IMG/VR virus record: IMGVR_UViG_3300028840_000732
Location: 1-36,353 of that record
Origin: a virus
Length of the DNA: 36,353 nucleotides
Reading direction: 5' to 3' (one strand)
Below the pieces are notes generated by a model. That model ran no database searches, was not told the origin of the DNA, and saw only the letters and a program-made list of their open reading frames with translations. Position numbers and translations under genes: made by a program. Of this stretch, positions 5,590 to 13,149 are shown piece after piece (within the stretch, counting starts at the first letter, position 1; each line of letters begins with the position of its first letter).

Positions 5590-5699
5590 CTCATTACCTA
5601 TTGGATACTCTCTTATGGTCACAAAAAGACATGTAATGAGCATGTTTTTCTTGCAAAAGTGTCCAGAGTATTATACATTTACCGTCGGTGAGTATCCAA
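5590..5699. repeat. Interleaved inverted repeats (pseudoknot-like order)
   Basis: CTCATTAC (5590-5597) is complementary to GTAATGAG (5633-5640). TTGGATACTC (5601-5610) is complementary to GAGTATCCAA (5690-5699). Their order A-B-A'-B' is crossed, not nested. Between them, ACATG-TAATGAG-CATGT flanked by A and T runs (5623-5649) forms a terminator-like hairpin that would compete with pair A. The array ends 13 bases before the HTH gene. Confidence 0.6.
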
Positions 5700-5712
5700 A
5701 AAACTGGAATTT

Positions 5713-5931
5713 ATGTCAAAAAAGGGGTTCAAAGGTAATTCTGTCATTGTAAGGTCTGTTTTGGACTATGCTTTTTCCTTGAAGAAGGATAAGTCATGGA
5801 TTGCTGAGAAGATAGGCAGGAGCAGGTCTACTGTATACAACTATATAGAGTTGTGTGACATGCCTGCTGGGGACTTAGAGAGGCTGGTTGATGCTTTGGG
5901 TTTAGATCTGATTGTAGCTACTAAGGTTTGA
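5713..5931 (+). CDS. Small helix-turn-helix regulator
   Basis: A 72-residue basic protein (MSKKGFKGNSVIVRSVLDYA...). Residues about 28-50 (SWIAEKIGRSRSTVYNYIEL) read as a helix-turn-helix of the Cro/XRE type, followed by a helix LERLVDALGLDLIV typical of the same domain. It probably binds DNA as a dimer. As the first rightward gene after the inverted repeats at 5590-5699, it is a natural candidate for an autoregulator or early/late switch. The ATG is 13 bases after the last repeat. Confidence 0.75.
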   Translation: MSKKGFKGNSVIVRSVLDYAFSLKKDKSWIAEKIGRSRSTVYNYIELCDMPAGDLERLVDALGLDLIVATKV

Positions 5932-5946
5932 TTTTTTTCGGGGTTG

Positions 5947-5976
5947 TTGTAACCTTATTGTTTGTGGTTGCGTATA
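5947..5976 (+). promoter_or_regulatory. Rightward early promoter (TTGTAACC class)
   Basis: TTGTAACC at 5947-5954, then TGCGTATA starting at 5969, exactly 19 bases after the TTG. It follows the HTH gene stop by 15 bases and would drive the replication block starting at 6009. Confidence 0.6.
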
Positions 5977-6008
5977 TGGGGATGGTGTTTAACTTTTAAT
6001 TTACTGGA

Positions 6009-6164
6009 ATGAAAAAAGATGTAACCAAGATCCTAATCTCCTCGTATACGAAGAGAGATTTGGACTTAACCCAGGTAAAATCACGCAGGAGTATTGGTAA
6101 TGGTATGTATGCTCTTATTGATGCGTCTGGTGATGTAATAGGGTATTCAAACAGGAAGAAATGA
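6009..6164 (+). CDS. 51-residue basic protein, unknown function
   Basis: It begins MKKDVTKILISSYTKRDLDL and ends YSNRKK. The TGA at 6162-6164 overlaps the ATG of the next frame (ATGA). It resembles a small beta-hairpin domain (NGMYALIDASGDVIGYS). It lies directly after the rightward early promoter. No family recognised. Confidence 0.65.
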   Translation: MKKDVTKILISSYTKRDLDLTQVKSRRSIGNGMYALIDASGDVIGYSNRKK

Positions 6165-6631
6165 AAGGACGTAAGGGATTTGGAAATAACTATTTAAGAA
6201 AGGAGGGAATAATGGCGAGAGTAATCGAAAGGACGGTAACGGGTAACGGTGTCAGTTACATATTGGAGTGCGACTATTGTGGCGAACACTTTCATAGGGC
6301 GGGATGTAAGGTGCAACCCCATAAAAACGCATTTTGCTCAAAAGAATGTAATGCGTCGTACCATAGGGGTCTTGACACGGGTAAGATTGCCGATAGGTCT
6401 AAGAGAATAGGCAATACGTATTTAGACTTAATGCGTTATGGAGCGAGTGAGGAGAGGGCTAGACAGATGGTGCTGGAGGAGTATTCTATCAGTGATGAAA
6501 GGTTTGGTCAGGTGATGAATGCTTTCTTACCGTGGCATGTAAAGAGGGCTGCTAAGAAAAATGGCGCTAAGATCAGGGAGCAGTATGATAAGATGTTGAG
6601 TTTTAAGAGGGCTGCTAAAAATGTGGAATGA
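6161..6631 (+). CDS. Zinc-finger protein, possibly DNA-binding
   Basis: A 156-residue protein if started at the overlapping ATG 6161. A second start at 6212 (MARVIERT) follows a strong AGGAGG 8 bases upstream and would give 139 residues; both are credible. The fold centre is CDYCGEHFHRAGCK followed by FCSKECNASYH, a four-cysteine zinc-binding treble-clef-like motif common in phage HNH and recombination-endonuclease-like proteins. I see no clear HNH catalytic set after it. The C-terminal half is helical and basic, consistent with DNA binding. It is part of the replication block. Confidence 0.7.
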   Translation: MKGRKGFGNNYLRKEGIMARVIERTVTGNGVSYILECDYCGEHFHRAGCKVQPHKNAFCSKECNASYHRGLDTGKIADRSKRIGNTYLDLMRYGASEERARQMVLEEYSISDERFGQVMNAFLPWHVKRAAKKNGAKIREQYDKMLSFKRAAKNVE

Positions 6632-6878
6632 TTTCGATTTTTCATGGCGTGGGTGTAGATGCAAGGTCGTACCTGCTGCCGGATGCAGTTTTAACGTCGA
6701 CGGTAAGCGGTTTACATTTGTAGGCCGTTTTTTTTCCCACGGAAAGGACTTTGAGCACGAAGAGATGAAACCGTACTGGAGGATAAAGACGCCTAATGGC
6801 AAGATAGTCTCCAGGTCTGAGGACAGCCTTAGAGAGTCGTTCTGCCCTTGCTTGAAAGACAGTAACAATGAAGTTTGA
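6621..6878 (+). CDS. Small Cys-containing protein, unknown function
   Basis: An 85-residue protein (MWNDFDFSWRGCRCKVVPAA...). The central part GKRFTFVGRFFSHGKDF and YWRIKTPNGKIVSRSEDSL looks like a small beta-barrel or SH3-like fold. Two cysteine pairs (CRC, CPC) could bind metal. It overlaps the zinc-finger gene by 11 bases and the next gene by 11, so it belongs to the coupled replication cluster. Confidence 0.65.
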   Translation: MWNDFDFSWRGCRCKVVPAAGCSFNVDGKRFTFVGRFFSHGKDFEHEEMKPYWRIKTPNGKIVSRSEDSLRESFCPCLKDSNNEV

Positions 6879-7449
6879 CCTAAAGCACGAAGAGATAGGG
6901 GCCCTAATGGAGGAGTTCCGAGAACAGCCTGAGAAGATATTGTGGTATTGGGATCTTCAGCACATGAAGAAAATTCCTTCACTTAGAAAGCTGGCAGAAA
7001 TGTGGGGCACTAACCATAAGACAGTGAAGCGATTTATAGACAGACTAAATCGTAACGCCCATGCGATTTACCAGCCAAACATAGATGGCTATTGGGATAC
7101 AGAAGGTACCCGCCCACACATGCGCCCACCTTTGATAGGTGGAGAGGGGGTAGAAAAGGTGGATAAAACGGCTGAATACTACAAGAAGTTCATATCTGTA
7201 TTCAATAAGATAACGGGGAAGAAATATCGTGGTGACAGGAAGTCTAAGGAGAAGTTTGCTGCGAGACTGAAAGACGGGTATAGTGGAGAGGACTTTCTAA
7301 GAGCTATCCACGCAGCATATAATTCTGACTTTCATAAAGAAAAAAACTATGAGTACCTAACTCCTGAATATATTTGTAGGGGAGAGATACTTGACAGGTA
7401 TATGAATTTCGAGATACCTAAAAAACCTAAAGGAGAGCAACTGGCATGA
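6868..7449 (+). CDS. Replisome organiser / replication initiation-like protein
   Basis: A 193-residue protein. Residues about 37-60 (SLRKLAEMWGTNHKTVKRFI) form a winged-helix-type helix-turn-helix. The C-terminal region (about 108-180, with VFNKITGKKYRGDR, AARLKDGYSGEDFLRAI and YLTPEYICRGEILDRYM) matches the conserved phage C-terminal domain found in DnaD-like replisome organisers. These proteins bind the phage origin and recruit helicase. It overlaps the following ATPase gene by 4 bases (ATGA), in keeping with an initiator plus helicase pair. Family call is confident; origin position is unknown. Confidence 0.85.
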   Translation: MKFDLKHEEIGALMEEFREQPEKILWYWDLQHMKKIPSLRKLAEMWGTNHKTVKRFIDRLNRNAHAIYQPNIDGYWDTEGTRPHMRPPLIGGEGVEKVDKTAEYYKKFISVFNKITGKKYRGDRKSKEKFAARLKDGYSGEDFLRAIHAAYNSDFHKEKNYEYLTPEYICRGEILDRYMNFEIPKKPKGEQLA

Positions 7450-8375
7450 GTTTTTATTCAGTACCTGAAGATGAGCTGATGGAGCGCGTGATGCGTTTTA
7501 AGGACGAAGACCACGAATACCTATACGATATAGGTCACTCATTAGCGGATGAGTTCTATAAAGTGAAGCTGGGGACATGCACGGATATTACCGGATACCC
7601 CTACTCAGGGAAGTCGCTATTCTTGAAGGAAGTTCTATTTAATACCAGTGTTCTCCATGGGTTGAAACACATGATATATATGCCTGACGACGGTTCAGTG
7701 GAGGAGGTTGTGGCTAATATGATACATAAGTTCACTGGAAAGACATTTAACCCTAAGTATCCTAATGTGATCAGCCCTTCAGAGATAGAGAAGGGCGTAA
7801 GGTGGTTTCATAAGCACTTTAAGATTATTGATAGGAATATGGACGATGATAAGTCGAGGCCTAAGATGGCTCCAGAGGAATTTTGGGAAATGGTGGTTAG
7901 AGACGGTGATATCCACACGGGGACTATAGACTCCTGGAACTTTTTGGATGTAGCTGATAATCCGAGAGCATTGGCGGGGCATCTGACATTTAGGAATGAG
8001 TTGTGTCAGAAATATGAGAAGCACTTCTTCACAATAATACACCCTAGAAACCCTACGGCTAACGACTTTGATAAGGAGGGGAGACTAAGGCCACCATCGA
8101 CGTATAATTTGATGGGTGGATCTGAGTGGAATAACAATGGTAAAAATATTATTGTTGTCCATAAGGAGGTTAAAGAGGGTGATGCTTATGACATCTACTT
8201 CCGGAAGATAAAGCCGCGTATAGTGGGGAAGACAGGACATATATCATTAGGTTTCGATATCCCTACTCAGAAGTTCTATCAGGTGCAGGGTGGCCCCAAT
8301 CCGAAAAAATATTCTGATGCTACTGAAACCTTAAAGAAGGAACTGCGTATAAGTGATGAGGATTTGGGTTTTTAA
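7446..8375 (+). CDS. RecA-fold ATPase, replicative DnaB-like helicase candidate
   Basis: A 309-residue protein. Walker A is GYPYSGKS (residues 50-57). A later GTIDSWNFLD stretch (about 155-165) lies where the second acidic motif is expected, followed by FFTIIHPRNP and a NLMGGSEWNNNGKNIIVVHK block that resembles the sensor and arginine region of DnaB/Twinkle-type helicases. It is shorter than full DnaB (about 450 residues) and lacks the N-terminal primase-binding domain, so it would be a core-only helicase or a loader. Immediate linkage to the replisome organiser supports a role in replication. Confidence 0.75.
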   Translation: MSFYSVPEDELMERVMRFKDEDHEYLYDIGHSLADEFYKVKLGTCTDITGYPYSGKSLFLKEVLFNTSVLHGLKHMIYMPDDGSVEEVVANMIHKFTGKTFNPKYPNVISPSEIEKGVRWFHKHFKIIDRNMDDDKSRPKMAPEEFWEMVVRDGDIHTGTIDSWNFLDVADNPRALAGHLTFRNELCQKYEKHFFTIIHPRNPTANDFDKEGRLRPPSTYNLMGGSEWNNNGKNIIVVHKEVKEGDAYDIYFRKIKPRIVGKTGHISLGFDIPTQKFYQVQGGPNPKKYSDATETLKKELRISDEDLGF

Positions 8376-8384
8376 TACTAACCG

Positions 8385-8651
8385 ATGGCAATAGAGAGTA
8401 GGTTCAGAAAGTACGTAAAGCAGTGGCTAAGGGATGAGGGGTACTCTATCGACAACTTAGCTGCAAATTGGGAGGTAAGTAGGGGTAAGTGCATAAAGAT
8501 AATGGATAACCCTTACAGACAAATAACCCCATACCAACTTGACCAGCTTGCACTGATGCTGGATCAGGTAGAGAAGTCAGATATAATGAGATTAGTAATC
8601 GAAGACAGAAAGTATAACAAGCCTGGAATGGCTATTCAATGGTTCATGTAA
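8385..8651 (+). CDS. Small helix-turn-helix protein
   Basis: An 88-residue basic protein. Residues about 20-40 (SIDNLAANWEVSRGKCIKIM) suggest a helix-turn-helix, followed by ITPYQLDQLALML, a helix pattern seen in Cro/XRE-like domains. Probably DNA-binding. The TAA overlaps the next ATG (TAATG). Weak evidence for a specific role. Confidence 0.6.
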   Translation: MAIESRFRKYVKQWLRDEGYSIDNLAANWEVSRGKCIKIMDNPYRQITPYQLDQLALMLDQVEKSDIMRLVIEDRKYNKPGMAIQWFM

Positions 8652-8854
8652 TGGAAAAACGAAGTTTAGTAGAGTTTATCGAAGAGGGCTGGGACATAAA
8701 GGCATTTTTTGTTCCGGAAACAGACGCCAACCCACCAATAATGTGCCTGATGTTAGAACGTGATGAGGACGTGGAGTTCGCTTTCTCTGATGTGATAACG
8801 AGTAAGGTAGAAGCGCTTAACCGATGTATTCAACAATTAACACGACTGATATGA
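8651..8854 (+). CDS. 67-residue acidic protein, unknown function
   Basis: I start at ATG 8651, which overlaps the preceding stop (TAATG), rather than at an in-frame ATG 12 bases upstream. Sequence MEKRSLVEFIEEGWDIKAFF suggests a small alpha/beta protein. Its TGA overlaps the ATPase start (ATGA), so expression is coupled to recombination genes. No family recognised. Confidence 0.6.
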   Translation: MEKRSLVEFIEEGWDIKAFFVPETDANPPIMCLMLERDEDVEFAFSDVITSKVEALNRCIQQLTRLI

Positions 8855-10110
8855 AACTACAAGAAGTACACATCAAAGAGTTCAAGGTTCTGGAAGACAT
8901 AGAGTCTTATCCGGAAGGGAAAAACATTCTATTGATAGGTGATAATGGTGTCGGAAAATCATCATTCATCCAAGCCATAAAGATAGCGCTTGGCTCTAAG
9001 GACGTGCCGCCAATTAAGAAGGGCGAATGGTCAGTAGAGGCCACCGATAAGGACGGGAACCCTATAACCTTCAAGGCTAAAGTCAAAGACGGGAAAGCTA
9101 AAGTAACCATAGAGATGAATGGCATGAAAGACTCCCGTGTAGGAACGCTAAAGCAACTGGTGGGGGATATAGGTATCGACCCACAAGAGTTTGTGGAGAT
9201 GAGTAATACCGAGACGGGCCGGAAAAAGCAGATAGAGATATTTAAGGGGATGTTCCCCGAAGATGTTGTCAAAGAGCTGGACGACCATAAAGCCAACATC
9301 CAAGCCCTGTATGATGAGAGAACAGACCTCAATAGGGATGTCAAATACCTAAAGACCGATATCGAGAAGCACCCGCTACACGGAAAGAACGTTAAAGACG
9401 TACAGCGAGTGGACGTATCTGCCGTATTGGAGAAGATAGAGGAGGCCAACAAGCATAATGATATCTACGACCGTTCTGTGGATGCGCGTAACGCTATCGA
9501 AGAAGAGCAAGAGCTGAATAAGAGTCGGATCAAACAACTCAAGGAGCAACTGAAAAAGGCTCAAGAAGAGGGGCTTGAATTAGAACAGCGTAAGGCAAAG
9601 GCTGATAAGTGGCTGTCTGAGAATAACCCCATAGATACCTCTGAGCTAAAATCAGACCTGAAACACGCAGAAGAGATAAACAGACAGGCCGATAAGTACG
9701 AAGAGTACATGAAAAAGCAGGAGCAGTTGGAAGAGAAGCAGGAAGAAGTGGAGAGCATGACTGTCAGAATCGAAACAATGAGGGCTGAGGTGGAAAGATT
9801 TATCCGTGAAGATATGGAAAGTCCAGTTCCAGGCCTTACATTTGACGACGAGCAACTGATGTATAACGGTATTCCTGTGCACCCTGAGAGCTTGTCAACA
9901 AGTGAGATTATCGAGTTGGGGATTAAGATGACCATGGCGCAGAATCCGGATTTAGGCATACTGTTCATAGAGCATGGAGAGAGCATTGGTAAGAAGCGAA
10001 TGGAGGATATTCTCGATATCGCTAAGAAGAATGACTGGCAGATCGTGATGGAGCAAGTGGAGAGGGGTACTGAGAAATTGACTATTGAAATCATAAACGA
10101 CGAAGCATGA
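8851..10110 (+). CDS. RecF/Rad50-like AAA (ABC-type) ATPase
   Basis: A 419-residue protein starting at ATG 8851, which overlaps the previous stop. An in-frame ATG 27 bases upstream would add non-homologous residues. Walker A is GDNGVGKS (residues 30-37) in the N-terminal LQEVHIKEFKVLEDI context typical of SMC/RecF proteins. The middle (about 190-310) is charged, E/K/Q-rich coiled coil. An ABC signature-like LSTSEIIELG precedes the Walker B region ILFIEHGES (about 370-378), where the usual D-E pair is E-H. Such ATPases pair with a nuclease in phages, as SbcC does with SbcD. A nuclease gene follows with an ATGA overlap, so a DNA-end-processing or recombination complex is inferred. Confidence 0.85.
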   Translation: MKLQEVHIKEFKVLEDIESYPEGKNILLIGDNGVGKSSFIQAIKIALGSKDVPPIKKGEWSVEATDKDGNPITFKAKVKDGKAKVTIEMNGMKDSRVGTLKQLVGDIGIDPQEFVEMSNTETGRKKQIEIFKGMFPEDVVKELDDHKANIQALYDERTDLNRDVKYLKTDIEKHPLHGKNVKDVQRVDVSAVLEKIEEANKHNDIYDRSVDARNAIEEEQELNKSRIKQLKEQLKKAQEEGLELEQRKAKADKWLSENNPIDTSELKSDLKHAEEINRQADKYEEYMKKQEQLEEKQEEVESMTVRIETMRAEVERFIREDMESPVPGLTFDDEQLMYNGIPVHPESLSTSEIIELGIKMTMAQNPDLGILFIEHGESIGKKRMEDILDIAKKNDWQIVMEQVERGTEKLTIEIINDEA

Positions 10111-11036
10111 ATCAAATTGAAAAAGTAGAGGCACCATGGTCATTAGAGATTGAAATGCCTGACACGATATTCTATCGTTCAAAAATACATGGTAAAGAGA
10201 GATACTACTTCACGGTAAACGAGAAGATGGATAGGGCAGAATTCTTTGTAGGAACGACATCATGGATTAAGGAAGTCTATCCTCCAAGCCCCTTCCTGAT
10301 AAAGTGGTACAAAACTAAGTCTGAGGAAGAGATTGATCAGATTCTAGAAGACACCAGCTCTTACGGTACATTCTTCCACGAACAGGTAAACAACTTTGTT
10401 CGCCACGGGGAGTATGATATGGATAATGCCATCAGTGACGTACAGGTTTTCTGTGAGGCTGCTGGACTGCCTGTTCATTATTGGTGGGCTGATAAGTTGT
10501 GTAACGACATGCTATCACTCAACCAGCTATTCATCGAAAAGGAAATCAAGCCTATCGCATCAGAGATAGTGCTACACAGTAGGGAGCCATTCTTGAGGGG
10601 TGGATCTTGTGACTTTGTTTGCGAAATGACGTTTAACCGCAAGCGGGTAGTGGCTATAATCGACTTTAAGACGGGGCAGATAAGTAATGATTCGCCAAAC
10701 ACAAACCACCATGCAGCGCAACTGTATGACTACCGGAAGATGTGGAATGAGTTGTATCCTGATATGCCTGTGGAGATGGTGTTTAATTGGTCGCCTACAG
10801 ATTGGAGGAAAAAACCTACCGCCGGAAAGTTAGTAAACCAAACGAGTGATGACGTGGAGACTATGTATCACCGTAGACTCGAAGATGCCGCTATGATATA
10901 TGGTGGTGATATTAAGTCTGTACGCAGGTATGGAGGTCTGTTGAAACCTGGGGTCGAATCAGGAGATTATGACTTTCAGAGTGCTGAGGATTACATTATT
11001 GAAATGATGCAGGATAATGACTTCGGAGATGAGTAA
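10107..11036 (+). CDS. PD-(D/E)XK exonuclease of the Cas4/YqaJ/RecB type
   Basis: A 309-residue nuclease. Motifs in order: GTFFHE (87-92), EIVLHS then GGSCDF with the metal-binding D169, IIDFKTG with D186 and K188, and QLYDYR (205-210). This is the RecB-family layout of histidine/glutamate, D, DxK and the Q-x3-Y motif. It would degrade or trim DNA ends for recombination or to salvage host DNA. It overlaps the Rad50-like ATPase by 4 bases, supporting a two-subunit complex. The exact polarity and partner are not visible. Confidence 0.85.
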   Translation: MNQIEKVEAPWSLEIEMPDTIFYRSKIHGKERYYFTVNEKMDRAEFFVGTTSWIKEVYPPSPFLIKWYKTKSEEEIDQILEDTSSYGTFFHEQVNNFVRHGEYDMDNAISDVQVFCEAAGLPVHYWWADKLCNDMLSLNQLFIEKEIKPIASEIVLHSREPFLRGGSCDFVCEMTFNRKRVVAIIDFKTGQISNDSPNTNHHAAQLYDYRKMWNELYPDMPVEMVFNWSPTDWRKKPTAGKLVNQTSDDVETMYHRRLEDAAMIYGGDIKSVRRYGGLLKPGVESGDYDFQSAEDYIIEMMQDNDFGDE

Positions 11037-11355
11037 AGCAGACACTATAAAAATGTTCAGATTACAGCCAGACCTCGGAAACGTGGTGGCTGTATCTAAC
11101 CTAAATGCAATATCAGCTATGATGCAATCAAAGGCAGAAACAGTAAGAGAGAGGAGTCCGGACAGAGAAGACCTGATAAAGGAGTTCTATAAGATGGCAG
11201 ACATGGCTGACGAGACAGTGGCGCTATGGACAGAGCTCTACAGAAGATGTTCTGATGTGGAGATAAAGTGCCACGACATGCAGGGGATAATCCTTGAGCA
11301 GAAACGGAAGATAGAAGAACTGGAGTTTGACGTTAAATCAAGCCAAGAAATGTAA
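11029..11355 (+). CDS. Coiled-coil protein, unknown function
   Basis: A 108-residue protein starting MSKADTIKMFRLQ at ATG 11029, 8 bases before the end of the nuclease gene. An ATG at 11017 is less likely. Residues about 75-105 (ELYRRCSDVEIKCHD, then LEQKRKIEELEFDV) are coiled coil. It could be an accessory of the recombination pair upstream, which is an inference from position only. The next gene has its own host-like promoter (TATCTTTG) overlapping this gene's stop. Confidence 0.6.
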   Translation: MSKADTIKMFRLQPDLGNVVAVSNLNAISAMMQSKAETVRERSPDREDLIKEFYKMADMADETVALWTELYRRCSDVEIKCHDMQGIILEQKRKIEELEFDVKSSQEM

Positions 11356-11363
11356 TATCTTTG
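11356..11363 (+). promoter_or_regulatory. Host-like -7 element TATCTTTG
   Basis: This matches TAnnTTTG of Bacteroidota promoters and lies 5 bases before the sulfotransferase ATG. If it is the promoter, the transcript is leaderless or nearly so. No TTG at the ideal distance is visible. Confidence 0.4.
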
Positions 11364-11367
11364 CGAC

Positions 11368-11994
11368 ATGGCACAAGTATCTAAGCAGAATAACTACATC
11401 TTTATTCACATCTTTAAGACGGCAGGGAACTCCGTTCGCAATATCCTAAGACAGGAGCAGCACGAAGAACTCATGGGTGTTCACGTAGACATCGCTGATG
11501 TAAAGCGACACATGTACGCTCATGGTGATAAAGAGTTTTTCGATGGGGCCTTTAAGTTCACATTCGTCCGAAACCCTTACGATTGGATGGTCAGCCTATA
11601 CCACTACATCCGAAGGGCTCAGAAGCACAAGTTCCACGACAGGGCTATGAACATGACGTTCAAAGAGTGGTTGCAGTGGTTCTTAGAGTTTATGAAGACA
11701 GCTCCACGCCAGCACGGAACTAATAAATACCTCACTCAGTATGAGTTTATCATTGACGATCAGGGTGAGGAATGTGTTAGTTGGTTCCGCATGGAGGATC
11801 TTGACAAACATTGGCCGCTAATCTGTAAGACATGCCTTGGAAGGGTTGAGAAATTACCGATGGTGAACGTGTCAAATAACAGGGATAGAGACTTCTCTAA
11901 ATATTACGATAAAGAGTCCGAGCAGTGGGTGTATGATACATTCAAGAAGGACTTTGAAAAATTTGGATATGAGCGATTGGAGCCAATGCGGTGA
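11368..11994 (+). CDS. Sulfotransferase family protein
   Basis: A 208-residue protein. The N-terminal IFIHIFKTAGNSV (residues 11-23) matches the 5'-phosphosulfate-binding loop of PAPS-dependent carbohydrate sulfotransferases (FxHxPKTAGTS). FVRNPYDWMVS (66-76) matches the 3'-phosphate-binding motif (FVRNPYER-type). The proline of PKTAG is phenylalanine here. The expected reaction is transfer of sulfate from PAPS to a sugar hydroxyl. It heads a cassette of sugar- or surface-modifying genes and overlaps the following methyltransferase by 26 bases. The acceptor (host polysaccharide or virion glycan) is unknown. Confidence 0.8.
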   Translation: MAQVSKQNNYIFIHIFKTAGNSVRNILRQEQHEELMGVHVDIADVKRHMYAHGDKEFFDGAFKFTFVRNPYDWMVSLYHYIRRAQKHKFHDRAMNMTFKEWLQWFLEFMKTAPRQHGTNKYLTQYEFIIDDQGEECVSWFRMEDLDKHWPLICKTCLGRVEKLPMVNVSNNRDRDFSKYYDKESEQWVYDTFKKDFEKFGYERLEPMR

Positions 11995-12487
11995 GCAAAA
12001 GATACTCGAATCGCTGTTTGAAAAGATGGGGGTTGAGAAAGGTAAGAGCCTAGAGTTCGGTGGTGGTGATGCTGCGCGTCAGTCTAACACGCGATGGTGC
12101 CTTGAGTCTGGATGGGAGTCTCACTTTTGGGATATAGCACCAGCTAACGACAAGGTAGAGAAAGTCGAAGTAACTCCAGCCAACATAAACACGCTTATAG
12201 AGGACAGGGGACTTAATGATGGCCTTGACCTACTGTCAATAGATATTGATGGTAACGACTATTGGGTGTGGGAGGCTTTGAAGTATCAGCACAAAGTTGC
12301 GATACTGGAGTTCAATCCATGTTTTGATTATGGGGTATGTAAGACTATCGAGTACGATCCTGAGCACAGGTTTGATAGGACAAGGTATTACGGAGCATCG
12401 TTCGGGGCTATGATGAAACTTGCTGAAAAGAAGGGTTACAGCTATTACGCGAATACACCCCTAAACATCATATTTGTAAAGAAATAG
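11969..12487 (+). CDS. FkbM-like SAM-dependent methyltransferase
   Basis: A 172-residue protein starting at ATG 11969 inside the end of the sulfotransferase gene. LEFGGGDA (28-35) is in the position of the SAM-binding motif I, and LSIDIDGNDYWVWEAL (about 89-104) is the signature of FkbM-type O-methyltransferases (IDIDG-x-E/D). It probably methylates a sugar or another small acceptor. The domain is complete though short. It is in an operon with the sulfotransferase and a second methyltransferase, implying stepwise decoration of one glycan. Confidence 0.75.
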   Translation: MSDWSQCGEQKILESLFEKMGVEKGKSLEFGGGDAARQSNTRWCLESGWESHFWDIAPANDKVEKVEVTPANINTLIEDRGLNDGLDLLSIDIDGNDYWVWEALKYQHKVAILEFNPCFDYGVCKTIEYDPEHRFDRTRYYGASFGAMMKLAEKKGYSYYANTPLNIIFVKK

Positions 12488-12505
12488 TTAAATGTAGAGC
12501 CGATA

Positions 12506-12577
12506 ATGGAGCCGTCCTACAACGTAAAAAGCGGCTGGGCTCCGGATAAGTTAAATAGAAAATGGGTAACAGTATGA
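12506..12577 (+). CDS. Possible 23-residue peptide
   Basis: MEPSYNVKSGWAPDKLNRKW and three more residues, ending TGA in an ATGA overlap with the next methyltransferase start. It fits between the two methyltransferase genes and could couple their translation, but no family is recognised and it may be chance. Confidence 0.3.
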   Translation: MEPSYNVKSGWAPDKLNRKWVTV

Positions 12578-13149
12578 AGCCATTCAATTCAGACGTACAT
12601 CTCGAAGAGGAGATGAAAAAGATTATTGACGCCTTCGGTGTGGAGGTGGTCGTTGAGACAGGAACCTATAAGGGGGCAAGTACAAACTGGTTCGCAAAGA
12701 ATGTGGACAAGGTTTGCACTTGTGAACTTAACGCTAAATATTTCAATGAGGCGCTGACGTACCTAACCGCAGAAGGTCACGACAACTTTTCAATGTTTAA
12801 GGGTAACAGCCCCGAAGGTCTTGAAATGTTCCTTGAGGAGAATATCGGTAAGAACATATTGGTATTCTTGGATGCTCACTGGTATAACTACTGCCCGTTA
12901 ATGGATGAGCTTGAAGTTATCGAGAACAGCCATCAAAAGCCTATACTCGTAATCCACGACTTTAAGGTGGAGGGAGAGCATGAGCTTCCGGAAAAGCACT
13001 ACGACTCCTATAACGGTCAGGACTATGAATGGAGCTGGATCAAGGATGCTGTTGAGGATATCTATGGAGAAGACGGGTATGAGAAGTATTACAACAGTAA
13101 GGCCACAGGATCTCAGCGCGGATGTTTATTTATTATCCCTAAGCAATGA
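12574..13149 (+). CDS. Class I SAM-dependent methyltransferase
   Basis: A 191-residue protein. I prefer ATG 12574 (MKPFNSDVHLEEE) because it overlaps the tiny upstream frame; an ATG 12 bases earlier is possible. VVETGTYKGAST (26-37) is the glycine-rich SAM-binding motif I, CTCELNAKYF (48-57) is motif II with its acidic ribose-binding residue, and NILVFLDAHW (94-103) is the post-II strand. This is the layout of the Methyltransf_24 group that includes cephalosporin hydroxylase-like and sugar-modifying enzymes. The substrate is unknown; gene neighbours point to surface glycans. Confidence 0.75.
   Translation: MKPFNSDVHLEEEMKKIIDAFGVEVVVETGTYKGASTNWFAKNVDKVCTCELNAKYFNEALTYLTAEGHDNFSMFKGNSPEGLEMFLEENIGKNILVFLDAHWYNYCPLMDELEVIENSHQKPILVIHDFKVEGEHELPEKHYDSYNGQDYEWSWIKDAVEDIYGEDGYEKYYNSKATGSQRGCLFIIPKQ

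Larger units (their letters stand above)
5171..5712. other. Divergent control region, candidate origin
   Basis: No convincing gene. From left to right it has an AT-rich stretch with a weak 36-codon frame (5245-5355), and a run of alternating CG (5340-5348). Next is a hairpin CAACAAA-TAAG-TTTGTTG (5425-5442) touching TTGTAACC (5445-5452). A GC-rich patch follows (about 5500-5570) that contains a hairpin near 5519-5547. The region ends with interleaved inverted repeats at 5590-5699. It separates the leftward and rightward arms, as a phage control and origin region often does. Function is inferred from position and structure only. Confidence 0.45.
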
